NCBI GenBank assembly: GCA_021464415.1
Contig: CM038470.1
Span: forward strand, 6,274,394-6,338,393
Reading direction: 5' to 3'
Length of the DNA: 64,000 nucleotides
Origin: Lonicera japonica
Lineage: Eukaryota > Streptophyta > Magnoliopsida > Dipsacales > Caprifoliaceae
Below the pieces are notes generated by a model. It saw only the letters and a program-made list of their open reading frames with translations, did not search any database and was not told the origin of the DNA. Shown here one piece after another: positions 1-10,640 of this stretch (positions are counted from its first letter, which is position 1; every line of letters starts with the position of its first letter). The position numbers and the translations under genes were made by a program.

Positions 1-299
1 AAGACAATGCACTTTCTCTCTATATGCCGTTCCTCCATATTATTATGATCGGTTTTAATTGACCATTAAGATTTTTTTCTTTACTTACACTAATACCCAA
101 AATAATTAAATGTATCGTGTGCCAGTAGGCTTAGGTTCTAGACACTGTTGATAAATAGTGCACTTTTAGTTGCCCGTTCTTTTCCATGTACAATGAATTG
201 TATGTTGAAGTAAAAGCACCTGTTGGTTTCTGCCTTGTGAAGATTTAGAAATAGAAATTTAGGATTCACTTCGTCACATTCTGGTTTTTTTGTCTTCAG

Positions 300-2734
300 T
301 TTGCAGCCTGTAAGAGACACTCGAGAGAAACAGGTACAACTGTGGAAGGAACTGATACTTGATTATTGTAAAACTCAAAAGATATTTGTTATTCAATTGG
401 AAGACGACTTTCCACTGTTCACCAATCCTGCAATTGAAAGTAAGGGCTGCCTTCTCATTAGTTTCTTTTTGGTGTATATATTTTTACCTATTTGCTTCTT
501 GTTGAAAACCATGTGTACCAGACCAATTATAATTGTTGCAAAATTTGAATAGTTGTATTGCATGGGTATGAAAACCAGTAACTACCTTTTAGGAAGTGTA
601 ATTGTTCTTTTTAGGTGAATTATTTTTTCTACTTTTGATCTGGAGAGTGCCTTTTGCATGCACATTATCACACTGCAATTGATTTAGTTGTGATGGTCAT
701 TTTTTTAACTTGATTTTTCCATCTGTTATAGTCTTATTGACGAGCCTCATCGAAATGAACACGGAGCAATGGCTTTGGTATTATCTTCCCATTTTTGGGG
801 TTTCTTATTCATCTTATAATACCGTACAGGTCAGGGTGGGGCTCTGTGCTCTTTCTTTCTGTGTGGGTCGGTGCGAGGTTTTTGGGGTTTCTTATCAGAT
901 AATAGCACATCATATGATTCAAAATTATTTAATCAATCCGAAACTGTACCAGGAGCATCCTGTATCGTGGCAATTACAAATGTTAAGACAATTTGGACAG
1001 TTGTAACTGTCCACCTGTCAGAATGCTTATCTCATAAATTGGAGCCAGATATATCTGAATATCCGTTTCATGTCAAAGTAATTTCTTTTTATTTGTACAT
1101 TGGGTCTTTTAACGAGTGTATGATCCTTCCTTTTGTGTGACTAAGCACTTGTGAGTTGGTAGGCTATAATACTATCTCGAGGACCTGACTTTGGGAGTTG
1201 CCTAAATGGATCTTCTTATTGCTCAGTGTAAATATGAATCCCTGGGCTCTACGCTGGCTTAGTAAATCGTGCTGTTACTTTGGTTGGTTTTAGAAGATGA
1301 ATGATGACCTGTTTTATTTCATCATTTGTTAAAAAATATTTACAGTTGGACATTACGAGGAATTACACAGAGTACTACGGCAGATAAAAACTGGAAGGAT
1401 GAAAACTAAGTTCATTCATGAAACAGTGCACCCTGAAACCTAGGGAGGTTTGTCACCCCTTTACTGAGGTTCTATGGGTTGTTGAAGGAATACTTATAAG
1501 AAGGTTGATAAGTATTCAAACTTTCCATCTTCCTTCATGTCACTTGAGGCTGCTTTTTTTAATGTAGTATGGAAGCACGCCCTTGCTATTAAGGCTTGTA
1601 TGAGCCAAATTAATCCATATGTTTCTTCTGATCTTTTGAAACAATGAGATATTACCTCAAGAAACAGTAGCAAGTACAGTTAGTTACATTAAATGCATAT
1701 TACTATACATTTGCCTTCCCCCCATAAACTTGGATTTTCTAGTTGACGGTTTTTCTAGTTTTCTTGCTGGCTTTATCTGGTGGAGTTAAATTATGTTGAT
1801 TTGTGGTAGTGCAGGGTCTCTTAGTCACGAAGCAAGGGCCGCGTTCCTCTCAGCCTTAGTTTTAGATGGTTTGATCTAAATTAAACTATTCCTTTTATCT
1901 CCTTCTCAAGCACATTCGTGTACTTGACCAGTTAGTACTTAAATTCAAAGATTATTGAACAGGACGTGCTGAATGGATGGACAAAAGTCGCCGAAAATGT
2001 CTTATCCTTTGGCATCGGATTCAAGATTGGGCGGACTTGATTTTACACTTTGTGAGTAGTAAAGTGATCTTTGTTACTAGTTTGCTTTCCTACAAAATTT
2101 TAATGGTCTTCTCGCTTTGATTAGGTGAAGGAGAATGGATTGGAGGACAGTGTGATGACGGTTGAGGAAATACGCACTGGCATTGAATCCCAAGGAACAG
2201 GTAAACCTTGGCTGCATTTACAAGTAAAATGAGGTAGATCACTAGGTGCTAGTATTGGAAAATTATTGAGTACAACCGTTATTGTGGTCATGTGGTACAA
2301 CGGATGAATGATAACCATTAGATAATGAAATTAAAGGTTCAAAACACTTCAATGGCTTGTTTATAATTATATAGGGGGTCTCAGCCCGTGCATAACAAAT
2401 CAAATGACTGGTATTAAATTCGTTATGCCACGTTATCATTACAACCATTGTAGAGAATATTTACTCGTATTGGATAATCAGAATCCAAGATCTCGTCATT
2501 TTTTATTAGTACGTATTATGAAATGAAATGAAATTTTTTATTGTCTTTCTTTCCTGGCGTCCTTGAATGTAACATTCTGTTTAACATAACGATCTCTCTG
2601 TGTTGTACATAGACCTTCACGGGATGGACCGGACAGTACTAATGCGAGCCCTCAAGTTACTAGAACAGAAAGGGAAGCTTGCTGTCTTCAAGGGAACTTC
2701 AGCCGATGATGAAGGCGTTAAATTCTCTGTATAG
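300..2734 (+). CDS. VPS25: VPS25, ESCRT-II subunit (3' part, five exons)
   Basis: Exons 300-439, 1815-1868, 1963-2051, 2125-2200 and 2613-2734 join in frame with GT-AG introns and end at a TAG. They give about 159 residues. Family members are near 180 aa, so roughly the first 20 residues, including the usual PPxF region, lie upstream of the window. Recognisable blocks are QPVRDTREKQVQLWKELIL, SLSHEARAAFLSALVLDG, LILWHRIQDWADLILHF, the EDSVMTVEEIRTGIESQGT stretch and the C-terminal KGTSADDEGVKFSV. VPS25 consists of two winged-helix domains. In ESCRT-II it pairs with VPS22 and VPS36 and recruits ESCRT-III (VPS20) to endosomes for sorting of ubiquitinated membrane cargo into multivesicular bodies. 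No frameshift or stop interrupts the exons, so the gene looks functional. Intron 1 is long (1.37 kb). Confidence 0.93.
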
Positions 2735-4375
2735 CCTTTTCTTTCACTTTTTCTCCAACTTCGAATTTGTAATTGAATATAAATTTATCTAAAATATTTT
2801 AACACAATGTATTATTTTTCAGCTTGTTTGCTTTTTATTTAGTTTTGGTATGACTGGGATTTCTGTGTTATGAACCAAAAAGTCATAACTAAGTAGATGA
2901 TTAAGTTTGTTATAAGATTTTTATGCTTAGTATTACAGGTAGGTAGTTTGCATAGCTGTAAACTTAATGGCAATGCAAAAGTAGCTTATGCCACATCAAT
3001 TATTAATATTTGTAAAGCACACTTAACAACTACCAACGCATAATTTGTTCAGGCGAGAACAACTTTGAGAGTAGCATTGTTCATTCATCTTTAGATTGTT
3101 TCGAATAATGTTCTAGACAATTTTTATCACTCTAGAAGAGCTGGATCTGAAAGTCTGTGTGATTCAGTTTGCTATAACGGTCCAAGATACAAAACAGGGA
3201 AACAAAAGAAAATATTGAGGAGGTTTTTATTTTGCTTTTTGGGGAGCTCAGGCTATAGTTTTTGAAAGACTTTAAAATTATAGATATTATGCATTGTCAA
3301 CTTTTATATGTAAAAAAAAAAAGGGGGACTTCGAACTTTCTTGATTTTATTATACTATAACTATTTGTTAAAATAATAAGTTTGGTCCTTTTGTTTTGCC
3401 ATGCAAAAAGAGGATCTAATCTTAAAATAATTATTAGACAGTATGGCAGTTAATGCTTGGTGGATCAGAAAGCTTTTTTTCCCATAAAATTACGTAGAAA
3501 ATCTCTCCATTGTTTCAATAAAAGGGTGATCAAGACTTTAGATTACCGTGTCCATCCACTAGAAATTGAACCTAACAACCCAATATTGCTACCTGAGAAG
3601 GAAGGAGTGAGAAATAAGCCACTCTATGAACTTACTTAATAGGAGCGGGACTACTAAGAGTACCTTTAATATGCATTAAACACGAAACAAATTGTAATAC
3701 AAAGATGTATTTATTATTATTATTTTAATGTATTCTTAATATTTGCACTCGACTAATAATTGTAAAAGTTGATTCATACATGACATTTCACAAAACATAT
3801 TAACAACAATAATCAAATCGGGAATTTAACAAATCTTATAACCAAATCACACATGAATGAATCCCTGCTAGATTCAATAAAATACAGTCATTAAAATGGA
3901 TCGTATATGTATCAAATATCTGCACAGCAATATATAGAATTGAACTTAATTTTTAACACACAGACAACTTCTAAAATTAGCAAAAACAGTTTATATTGAC
4001 TGATTTTTTGCAGCAATAAAATACAGTTCAGAAACATAATTTTTTTTGAAACGCACTTTTTTTTTTCTATAAAGAACTAATAAAAAAAACTAATTTTAAC
4101 AATGACAAATTTTACGTCACCGGATTCAATAGCAACCAAAACAAATTCAGCAGCAAACAACTATTCGCAGATCAGATTTATGCTAACAGCAGCAGACAAA
4201 CATATTTGACCAAATAAGCATAGATCTCGAGTATAAAAATTAATAAAACAGACCGAATTAGAAGAAGAGTAATACCCGATTTGAAGAAATTACAAAACAC
4301 ACAGCAGCAGATCCGAATGCACAAGCACTCACAACACATATTACAGAAATCAATCCAACAAAGATATAAACATTT
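2735..4375. other. Intergenic, AT-rich, no gene seen
   Basis: This follows the VPS25 stop codon. It begins with the presumed VPS25 3' UTR and continues as AT-rich sequence with short A-runs and T-runs. Short open frames, such as one at 3457-3639, show no recognisable protein. I see no transposon ends here. Confidence 0.5.
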
Positions 4376-4574
4376 AGGCCTCGTTTGATTCAGGTATTAG
4401 GGTCAGTGGGATTAATAATACCAGTATTAATAGTACTGGATTATTAATTTTGGTATTAATTTAATACCAATACTATGTTTGATTCATGCAGTATTAATAT
4501 TGGGATATCCATGTTGATGTTAATATCATGTTTGGTTTTATAACTTGTATACCGGATTATATTTTGAAATAACA

Positions 4575-4617
<43 letters not shown>

Positions 4618-4658
4618 TTTTTATTATTATTATTATCATCGGAGTATGGGGTGGGGGC

Positions 4659-4689
<31 letters not shown>

Positions 4690-5480
4690 GGTAGTGTTCA
4701 CGGTGTTTGACCGGTTACCGGAGAACCGGACCGGACCGGACCGGAAATTTCGGTCCAAAAAATAGAAGACCGGACCGGACCGAAACACATGTAAAGACCG
4801 GACCCACCGGACCAGACCGGTTCGGTCCGGTTCCGGTCGGTCCATTCGGTCTGTGCTTTTTTTTTGGGCCCAATAGTGTATTATGATAAAGAAAAAAAAA
4901 TTAGCACAACAATAATATATATTATTGATATATATTTATATTAATATTTATTATTATATTAGGGTTTGGTTTGGTTTTATTAGTATATATATATTATAAT
5001 ATTTATAATATTAATATACCGGTCCGGTCCGGTCCCGGTCCGGTCCGTTAAGAATCGGTCTTCAAAAGACCGAACGAAATTGATTCGGTCTTCAAGAATA
5101 GACCGGACCGGACCGAATTCCATGGTCCGGTTTCGGTCCATTTTCGGTTCGGTTCGGTTTTTGAACACCCCTAGTAGGGGTGTGTGGGGGAGTATGTGGG
5201 GTAGTAGTAGTGGGTGGGGGGTGGGTGGGGTGGTGGTGGTAGTAGTAGTAGTGGGGGGGGGGGTAGTGGCATTTTTTGGAAATATTATAGTAATAGCATT
5301 TTTGAAAATATATGGTTCATTTCTTAATCCCAGATAAACAATACCACCTTCCCCTTAGTATTAAAGTATACCACAAAGAGTGGGATTAAGTTAGTCCCGA
5401 TATAAAAATCCCATCCACAGCAACACCATAATGTAATTATTATAAAAAAGTGGTATTAATATTCATCTCATTCCACTTTT
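4376..5480. repeat. Nested MITE-like block with microsatellites
   Basis: The left part carries a GGCCTCGTTTGATTCAGG start and repeated GGTATTAAT/ATTAATACC motifs, in the style of a PIF/Harbinger MITE. The right part (about 5330-5460) has matching GGGATTAAG and AATACCAC motifs. Between them lie an (ATT)n tract (about 4575-4636), a (TAG)n tract (about 4660-4691), an hAT-like insertion (see 4692-5171) and a G-rich GGGTGGGG/TAG tract (about 5175-5265). I could not fix exact outer ends or a target-site duplication. Confidence 0.5.
4692..5171. mobile_element. Non-autonomous hAT-like element with CCGGACC arrays
   Basis: Short imperfect inverted ends (TAGTGTTCA at the left, TGAACACCCC at the right) enclose two arrays of CCGGACCGGA/GGTCCGGTC motifs separated by an AT-rich core. 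The octamer TAGTAGGG is present immediately outside both ends (4684-4691 and 5172-5179), as expected for the 8-bp target-site duplication of hAT elements. The element sits inside a (TAG)n microsatellite, so part of this match could be chance. Arrays of GGTTCGG/CCGGACC next to a GGGGTGTTCA end are typical of plant non-autonomous hAT elements. It has no coding capacity; the open frames across it are translated repeat. Confidence 0.62.
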
Positions 5481-5704
5481 AATAGATTATCAATGACGAT
5501 CATAGACGAGATACAAAACATAAGAGAGATAAAATAGAAACCTTAAGAAAGTCAAGAGAAACCTAGGCGTCAAAGTCAAACCTAGGCGTTTGAACTTTAA
5601 TACAATAACACAAACTCAAGCAATATAATCATAAAAATGCCATCTCGGAGGGAGAGATAAAAAGGGAGACAAGTTAAATAAAAAAAAATTCATTCTTTCA
5701 TACA

Positions 5705-6600
5705 ATAACACAAGGCACAGCACTTTCCTTTTCTCTTCTCCGCTGTTTGTCTCTCTCTCTAAAAACCATTTCAAAATCAACTCTCTCTACGAATCTCCAG
5801 CAGCAGCACTACGACCCAGCAGTAGCAGCAAACGAAGCTTTCAGAGCTCTCTCTCTACAGTGGAGCTCGCTCTCTCTACGGCGGAGTCTTCTCTCTCTAT
5901 GGTCGAGTTTGTGCGTATGGAGAAGAATGGGTCTCATTAAAATGAAGCCTTTGTCTCTAATTTCGAGTTTTGCAATGGAGAATTGAAAATTACCTTTGAT
6001 TGAAAATGGGTTTGATTGAAATTTCGAGACTTGATTGAAAATGGGGTCGAGTTTTGCAATGGAGAAGAATGGGTCTCATTGAGATCTACGGTGGAGACTT
6101 GTAGTTTGATGAAGAAGAATGGGGTTGTGTCTAATTTGTGGTTTGATTGAAATTTTGAGACTTGTCTGTTGGTTCAAGTGAAGGAATAAAAAATATATCA
6201 TCAAATTAATGAAATTAACAGAAACATATTATAATTTCCATCTCTTGACATTAACTGTGAAATCAAAAATACTAGATTTCCTCTAAATTATCAAACTTCA
6301 AAAAGCAATCAAAGTAGCAACACAAATGAAAAGTTACCACATACGCTACATAATTAAAGTTTTCATACAAGATGCAATCAAAATACAGTAATTGCAGTGT
6401 AAATGCATAGATAATTGAGGTGAAATAAAAATCACTAGATTGCTCCGCCCTAGAGAGAGAAAGCCCCGTCGCAGAGAGAGCGAGCTCCGTCGTAGTGCTA
6501 CTGCTAGAGATTTGTAGAGAGTTGATTTTGAAATGGTTTTTAGAGAGAGGGACAAACAGCGGAGAAGAGAGTAAGGAAAGTGCTGTGCCTTGTGTTTTAT
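5705..6600. mobile_element. Foldback element with ~170-bp inverted arms
   Basis: The sequence at about 5710-5890 reappears in reverse complement at about 6430-6598. Both contain ACACAAGGCACAGCACTTTC, TTCTCCGCTGTTTGTC, AAAAACCATTTCAAAATCAA and GCTCGCTCTCTC blocks, close to identical except for an extra segment of about 45 bp in the left arm. The spacer of about 540 bp has internal imperfect repeats (GAAGAATGGGTCTCATT, TTTGATTGAAATTT). Long inverted arms with an unrelated core suggest a Mutator-like or foldback MITE. Transcription across it would give a long hairpin. I did not find a convincing target-site duplication. Confidence 0.6.
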
Positions 6601-6819
6601 TTCCTTTTTAACTAAGCCGTAAAAGCAGTCAAACAGCGGAGCTTTCTCTCTCTCTCTCAAATGAAGTGGGCCCCACCGGAAATCCTTTTAGCACAAATGC
6701 GTACGTCAGGAAATAAACCCTATACATAAATACTTTAATATTTTTTATATATTTAATATTTATCATAATATATATATATTAAAAGAAATAAACTTAACTA
6801 ACCAATAAGAACACGACAC

Positions 6820-6992
6820 ATGTTATATCGGTTTGGTTCGGTTATTACCGATTTTGTAACTCCGTTAACGGCCAACCGAACCACCCCTATCGGTTTTTAT
6901 TTTTTTCAAAACCGAACCGGACCGAAAGCCTTAAAAAACCGACTAAATTCGGTTCGGTTCGGGCCTGTTTTTCCTGTTTTTCTGCACACCCG
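6820..6992. repeat. GGTTCGG/CCGAACC array, hAT-like end
   Basis: Repeated GGTTCGGTT, CCGAACCGGACCGAA and CGGTTCGGTTCGGGCC motifs run into TTTCTGCACACCCGT. This is the reverse complement of the GGGTGTGCA start typical of plant hAT-like non-autonomous elements. The left end is not clear; an AT-rich stretch precedes it. Confidence 0.5.
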
Positions 6993-7531
6993 TAAATACA
7001 GTAGCGTAGGTTTGCTTAAACAAAGTTATGTAAATTAATTAAGTGATGGGTTTAGTCTAATTAATTAAGGTTTCTTTTCCCTTCCTCACAATAATGGAGC
7101 CGGTTTGTTCACTTTGTGTTTGACTAAAGTCTAAATGAGAGTTAATGCTTCCCCAATTTTCTTTAAGCAACACTCTATGTAAATTTGTAAATAGCAAGTA
7201 TTCTAGCTTGCATTAATTTTCTTGACCAGCTGGTACTATCATTAATTTTATTTTGCAATAAAAATGGTAAAAAGATATAACCCGATCGATCTTTGCAACT
7301 TCAAAAGAATCCAATTAAAAAAATAGCACTCCCCATAAGAACATCATTCATAAAATTCAGAACTTATATATTTAGTTAAATCTACTGCGTACATAGATTC
7401 ACCTATCAACCAATCATGCAATTAATTAAGCATGAAAATGCGGGGTGGGGCGATACTTGTTCGCTCTCTCTGCCCCAAAGAAAGAAGAAAAAGAAAAACG
7501 AATTGATTTCCAAGATGATATGTCCAGTGCT
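6993..7531. other. Intergenic, downstream of the polygalacturonase
   Basis: AT-rich sequence containing the presumed 3' UTR of the leftward polygalacturonase gene (7531 downwards). No other gene or element was recognised. Confidence 0.5.
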
Positions 7532-9073
7532 TTAGGCAGGTGATCGAGAACATGTGGGCGGATTCTGTTTGCCGGAGAAAGCTGGCTTAACATTCGCACA
7601 CTCGGAAGTGGCAGGGCCTTCCTTTCCACTGTATGCTAAGTCGATGTTACCGATTTGCACGTTTTCACATGGTAGGCTCTTACTGCAAACAATCTTAACC
7701 GCAAGCTGACTCGAAGAAGTTCCCCTAATATCCTTGAAACTAACTTTGCTGATCTTAACGCGTGAAGCAACCTGCGCGCAATATATAGCCCCAATGATTT
7801 ACACGTACTTATATGAAGTATAGGTCGAACAGAATAATATTAATTTGTAGAAAGATACCTGTTTAGTGCATTGATTATATGGACAATATTCCTGATCAAT
7901 GAGGACAGGATTCCCAACATTATTCATGATAATATCTTCGAAGTGCATATCAGAGGCTTCTCCTGCAGTAGGAGAATTTGGCCATGTTTTCACTCGCACG
8001 CCGTTCATTGTATCGGTCAGCGTGCAGTTCCTAACAAAGATTCCGACCACTGGCTCTTCATTTTCATACTTTCCAAGACTTCCCACGCTGATGCCGTGAC
8101 CGGGACCACAAGTGACCTTTTCCACAGTAACCTGTTGACTCCCATCGCCAATTGATACGCAATCGTCTCCGGTTTTTATGTTGGAGTCCAAGATACTGAC
8201 TCCGTTTGAACGTCCTATGTGGATTCCATCAGTGTTCGGGCTATCTCCTGGGGCACTAATGGTGAAGCGTTCAAAAGTCAGGTTCTTACATCCCAACACA
8301 TTAACGTGGAACAATTTACTGTCGAGAGAAGTTATGTCTTGAATCTTTGCATCGGTGAGGAAGTTAAGGCTCAATGTCTGTCGTTTAAACCATAGAAACA
8401 TAAGCTCGAGCGTATATTATTATTAATTTATTTAAGAACATGAATTATATATTATTTCAGTTAGAAAATTGCGCATTGGGGTAGGGGGGCTCACAGTGGG
8501 AAGTTTGGAACATTTGCCAGTTTTTTGGCAATCATTTCGTTTCCAAGCGATGGCACCTTGGGCATCAAGAGTGCCACCACCAGACATTGTGAAATCTTCA
8601 ACATGTTGGATTGTGATCCATTCTGCATCACCGCTGAATTTGCTTGGATCCGGTGATGCTTTTATTGTCCCTTGTATCTGGAGATGTATGGGACCCTTGC
8701 ATGGACCATCAAGACTCACTGCATTCATTAAAAATGTACCTTTTGGAATTGTGATTGTACTTGGAGCTTCGGACGCACATGCTTCTTTCCAAGAACTCAA
8801 TATAGCCTTCGACCCAAAAAACAAAATCGATAAGCCGAAAATAAGGTTGAGCATAAAAAATAATGAATTATCCACAAAACAAAACCTACATCTTTTAAAT
8901 GTATTATTTGTTTTTCCGCAGAAAACAAACATTTTTCTTTTTACCTGACTCATATCTGAATCGCCAGTGAGTTTTGCACCAAATTTTGTCACGTCAAGAT
9001 CAACAGCAATTGATACTTCTAGCGCTAGCAACAACAGCAAGAATGTTGATGTATTGCTAATGTTCATACCCAT
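7532..9073 (-). CDS. Polygalacturonase, glycoside hydrolase family 28
   Basis: Four exons (9073-8945, 8806-8495, 8377-7859, 7771-7532), all split in phase 0 at GT-AG introns, encode 399 aa, a normal length for plant polygalacturonases. Residues 1-24 form a signal peptide with a Leu-rich core, so the enzyme is secreted to the wall. The four GH28 signatures are present: NTD at about 195-197, GDDC at 217-220, GHG at 240-242 and RVK (usually RIK) at 275-277. D197, D218 and D219 are the expected catalytic acids and H241 the conserved His. It hydrolyses alpha-1,4 links in homogalacturonan. The absence of a long propeptide, together with the [12 protein letters not shown] context, suggests the exo-acting or pollen-type clade; this is inference. 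A closer start codon at residue 3 is possible. No lesion was seen. Confidence 0.93.
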
Positions 9074-9200
9074 CTTTTTCTTTTTCTTTTTATATTTATA
9101 TATTTTTTTTCTTTTTGTTTTATTTCTTTTCTCCTACTATACTTTATTGTTAACTGTTGGCTAAATTTTATTTGGATGTCATTTCCAAACCTTTTGAAAC

Positions 9201-9209
9201 TATTTATAA
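9201..9209 (-). promoter_or_regulatory. TATA box candidate of the polygalacturonase
   Basis: Reading leftward, CTTATAAATAG lies about 130 bp upstream of the start codon at 9073, matching the plant TATAAAT consensus at a plausible distance. Confidence 0.5.
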
Positions 9210-9737
9210 GTGTGGTAGTAAAGCTAATTACCACTCATTTTCGTTCACGTTTTGCGCAGGATTTTGAGGTAAGAGGTTGTTAGATTGTGGTTTAACGAAG
9301 TTTCTGTATTTAGCTAAACTTTTCCTATACCATGTTTGGATAACAACTTATAGGTGTAAATGCCTAGAGACAAACATGGACTAGCTTTTGTTTATGTTAA
9401 TTTTCCGTTATTAAATTTAGATTTTGATTTTCAATTATTCTTTTCGTCTCAAATTGATAATCTTATTTTCTATTTTTGAACATAATCAATATATTAAATC
9501 TCTCAATTGAAAATAAATTATATTATTGACTTTTAATTAGGTTGAAATTAGTATTTCTTTAAAAAAAATCCATATAAAAAAGGACTCTCAATTTGAGTGG
9601 GAGGAAGTAATGATTAAAGAAACAACTACATTTTATTAAAAGTTAAAAAATGAGAAGAGTGATGTAGTGAGATGTTTCATGTATTTTTCTTATGTTTCAT
9701 GATCTTTTTTTGCCCACAACCTTTGATTGCAAGGTAA

Positions 9738-9960
9738 AAAAAATGACTAAACTATTTTAATGGCCCTTAAACTATTCAATCAGTTTCACTTTGGCTCTTA
9801 AATTAAAAAAAATGCATTACTTAAGTACTTAAACTATTTACTGCGCCTCACTTTGACCCTTTTGTTCAATTTTTCCATCTAGTTTGACGTAATCAAGGGT
9901 ATATTTGTCAGTTCAATTAAAATTTAATTTAATTAGATATTTTTTAAGTTGGTTCAACAA
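9738..9960. repeat. Dispersed repeat, inverted partner at 20980-21190
   Basis: Blocks such as CTAAACTATT, GGCCCTTAAACTATTCA, TTTCACTTT, GTACTTAAACTATT and ATCAAGGGTA occur here and, in reverse complement and the same order, at about 20980-21190. By eye the similarity is roughly three quarters over 200 bp. It looks like a family of AT-rich MITE-like repeats. Confidence 0.5.
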
Positions 9961-10350
9961 AAAAACCGACTTTGTTTTTTTAACATCGATTCAAAGTTTT
10001 TTTATATATATATAATAATATTGATCAAAATGTTTGGTTTTTCTTAAATTCCAATTCAACATTAAATTAAAATCCTAAACACAATATATATATATATATA
10101 TATACACTTAGTTGAAACCTGTCCCAAATGCATTACCATTCATTCAAAACTATCTTAAATCTTAGTTACACACTTCTTTATCTTCTTATATATTTTGAAT
10201 TCAAAAATTATTGCCCCTTATTGTATCCACACACATAATATATAAAGTAAAACTACCCCTACCACCGCCTCCCCACCCCACCACCAGCACCACCTCCAAC
10301 CCTTTTCATCCTATCACTATTACCACCATATTCTTCATCACAAATGAAAT

Positions 10351-10354
<4 letters not shown>

Positions 10355-10389
<35 letters not shown>
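10355..10389. repeat. Uninterrupted run of 35 G
   Basis: A homopolymer of 35 consecutive G residues following GAAATCGGA. It could fold as G-quadruplex, or its length could reflect an assembly or sequencing limit. Confidence 0.95.
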
Positions 10390-10391
<2 letters not shown>

Positions 10392-10464
10392 TGTTGCCCA
10401 CCTTCCAAAACTGAAATTAGTGCTAATCATGTTAACTATATCAATGTAGCCCAGCCCAATTTAT

Positions 10465-10640
10465 CCAAGCCAAGCTCACTTCTAATACTCAAATGCAATG
10501 CCTTGATTCACATGGAGGTGGGGATCTCATTCTTTCGCTACACACGCACACTTCCAAGCCAAGCTCACTTCTAATACTCAAATGCAATGCCTTGATTCAC
10601 ATGGTGGTGGGGATCTCATTCTTTCGCTACACACGCACAC
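10465..10640. repeat. 89-bp tandem duplication
   Basis: CCAAGCCAAGCTCACTTCTA starts at 10465 and again at 10554. The two 89-bp units differ at one clear position (GGAGG versus GGTGG) before diverging after the CACACGCACAC end. This is a recent tandem duplication of non-coding sequence. Confidence 0.9.

Noticed and set aside
4636..5337. Arg/Asp/Pro-rich open frames in the CCGGACC arrays
   Set aside because: Repeat units without stops give artificial frames; no start context or homology.
6346..6660. 104-aa minus-strand frame
   Set aside because: It is the right arm of the inverted repeat; Ser/Leu content comes from CTCTCT repeats.
8469..8948. 159-aa plus-strand frame opposite the polygalacturonase
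   Set aside because: It lies antisense to confirmed GH28 exons and spans their intron.
10211..10574. Glycine-rich open frames over the poly-G tract
   Set aside because: The Gly run is only translation of 35 G; there is no other protein character.
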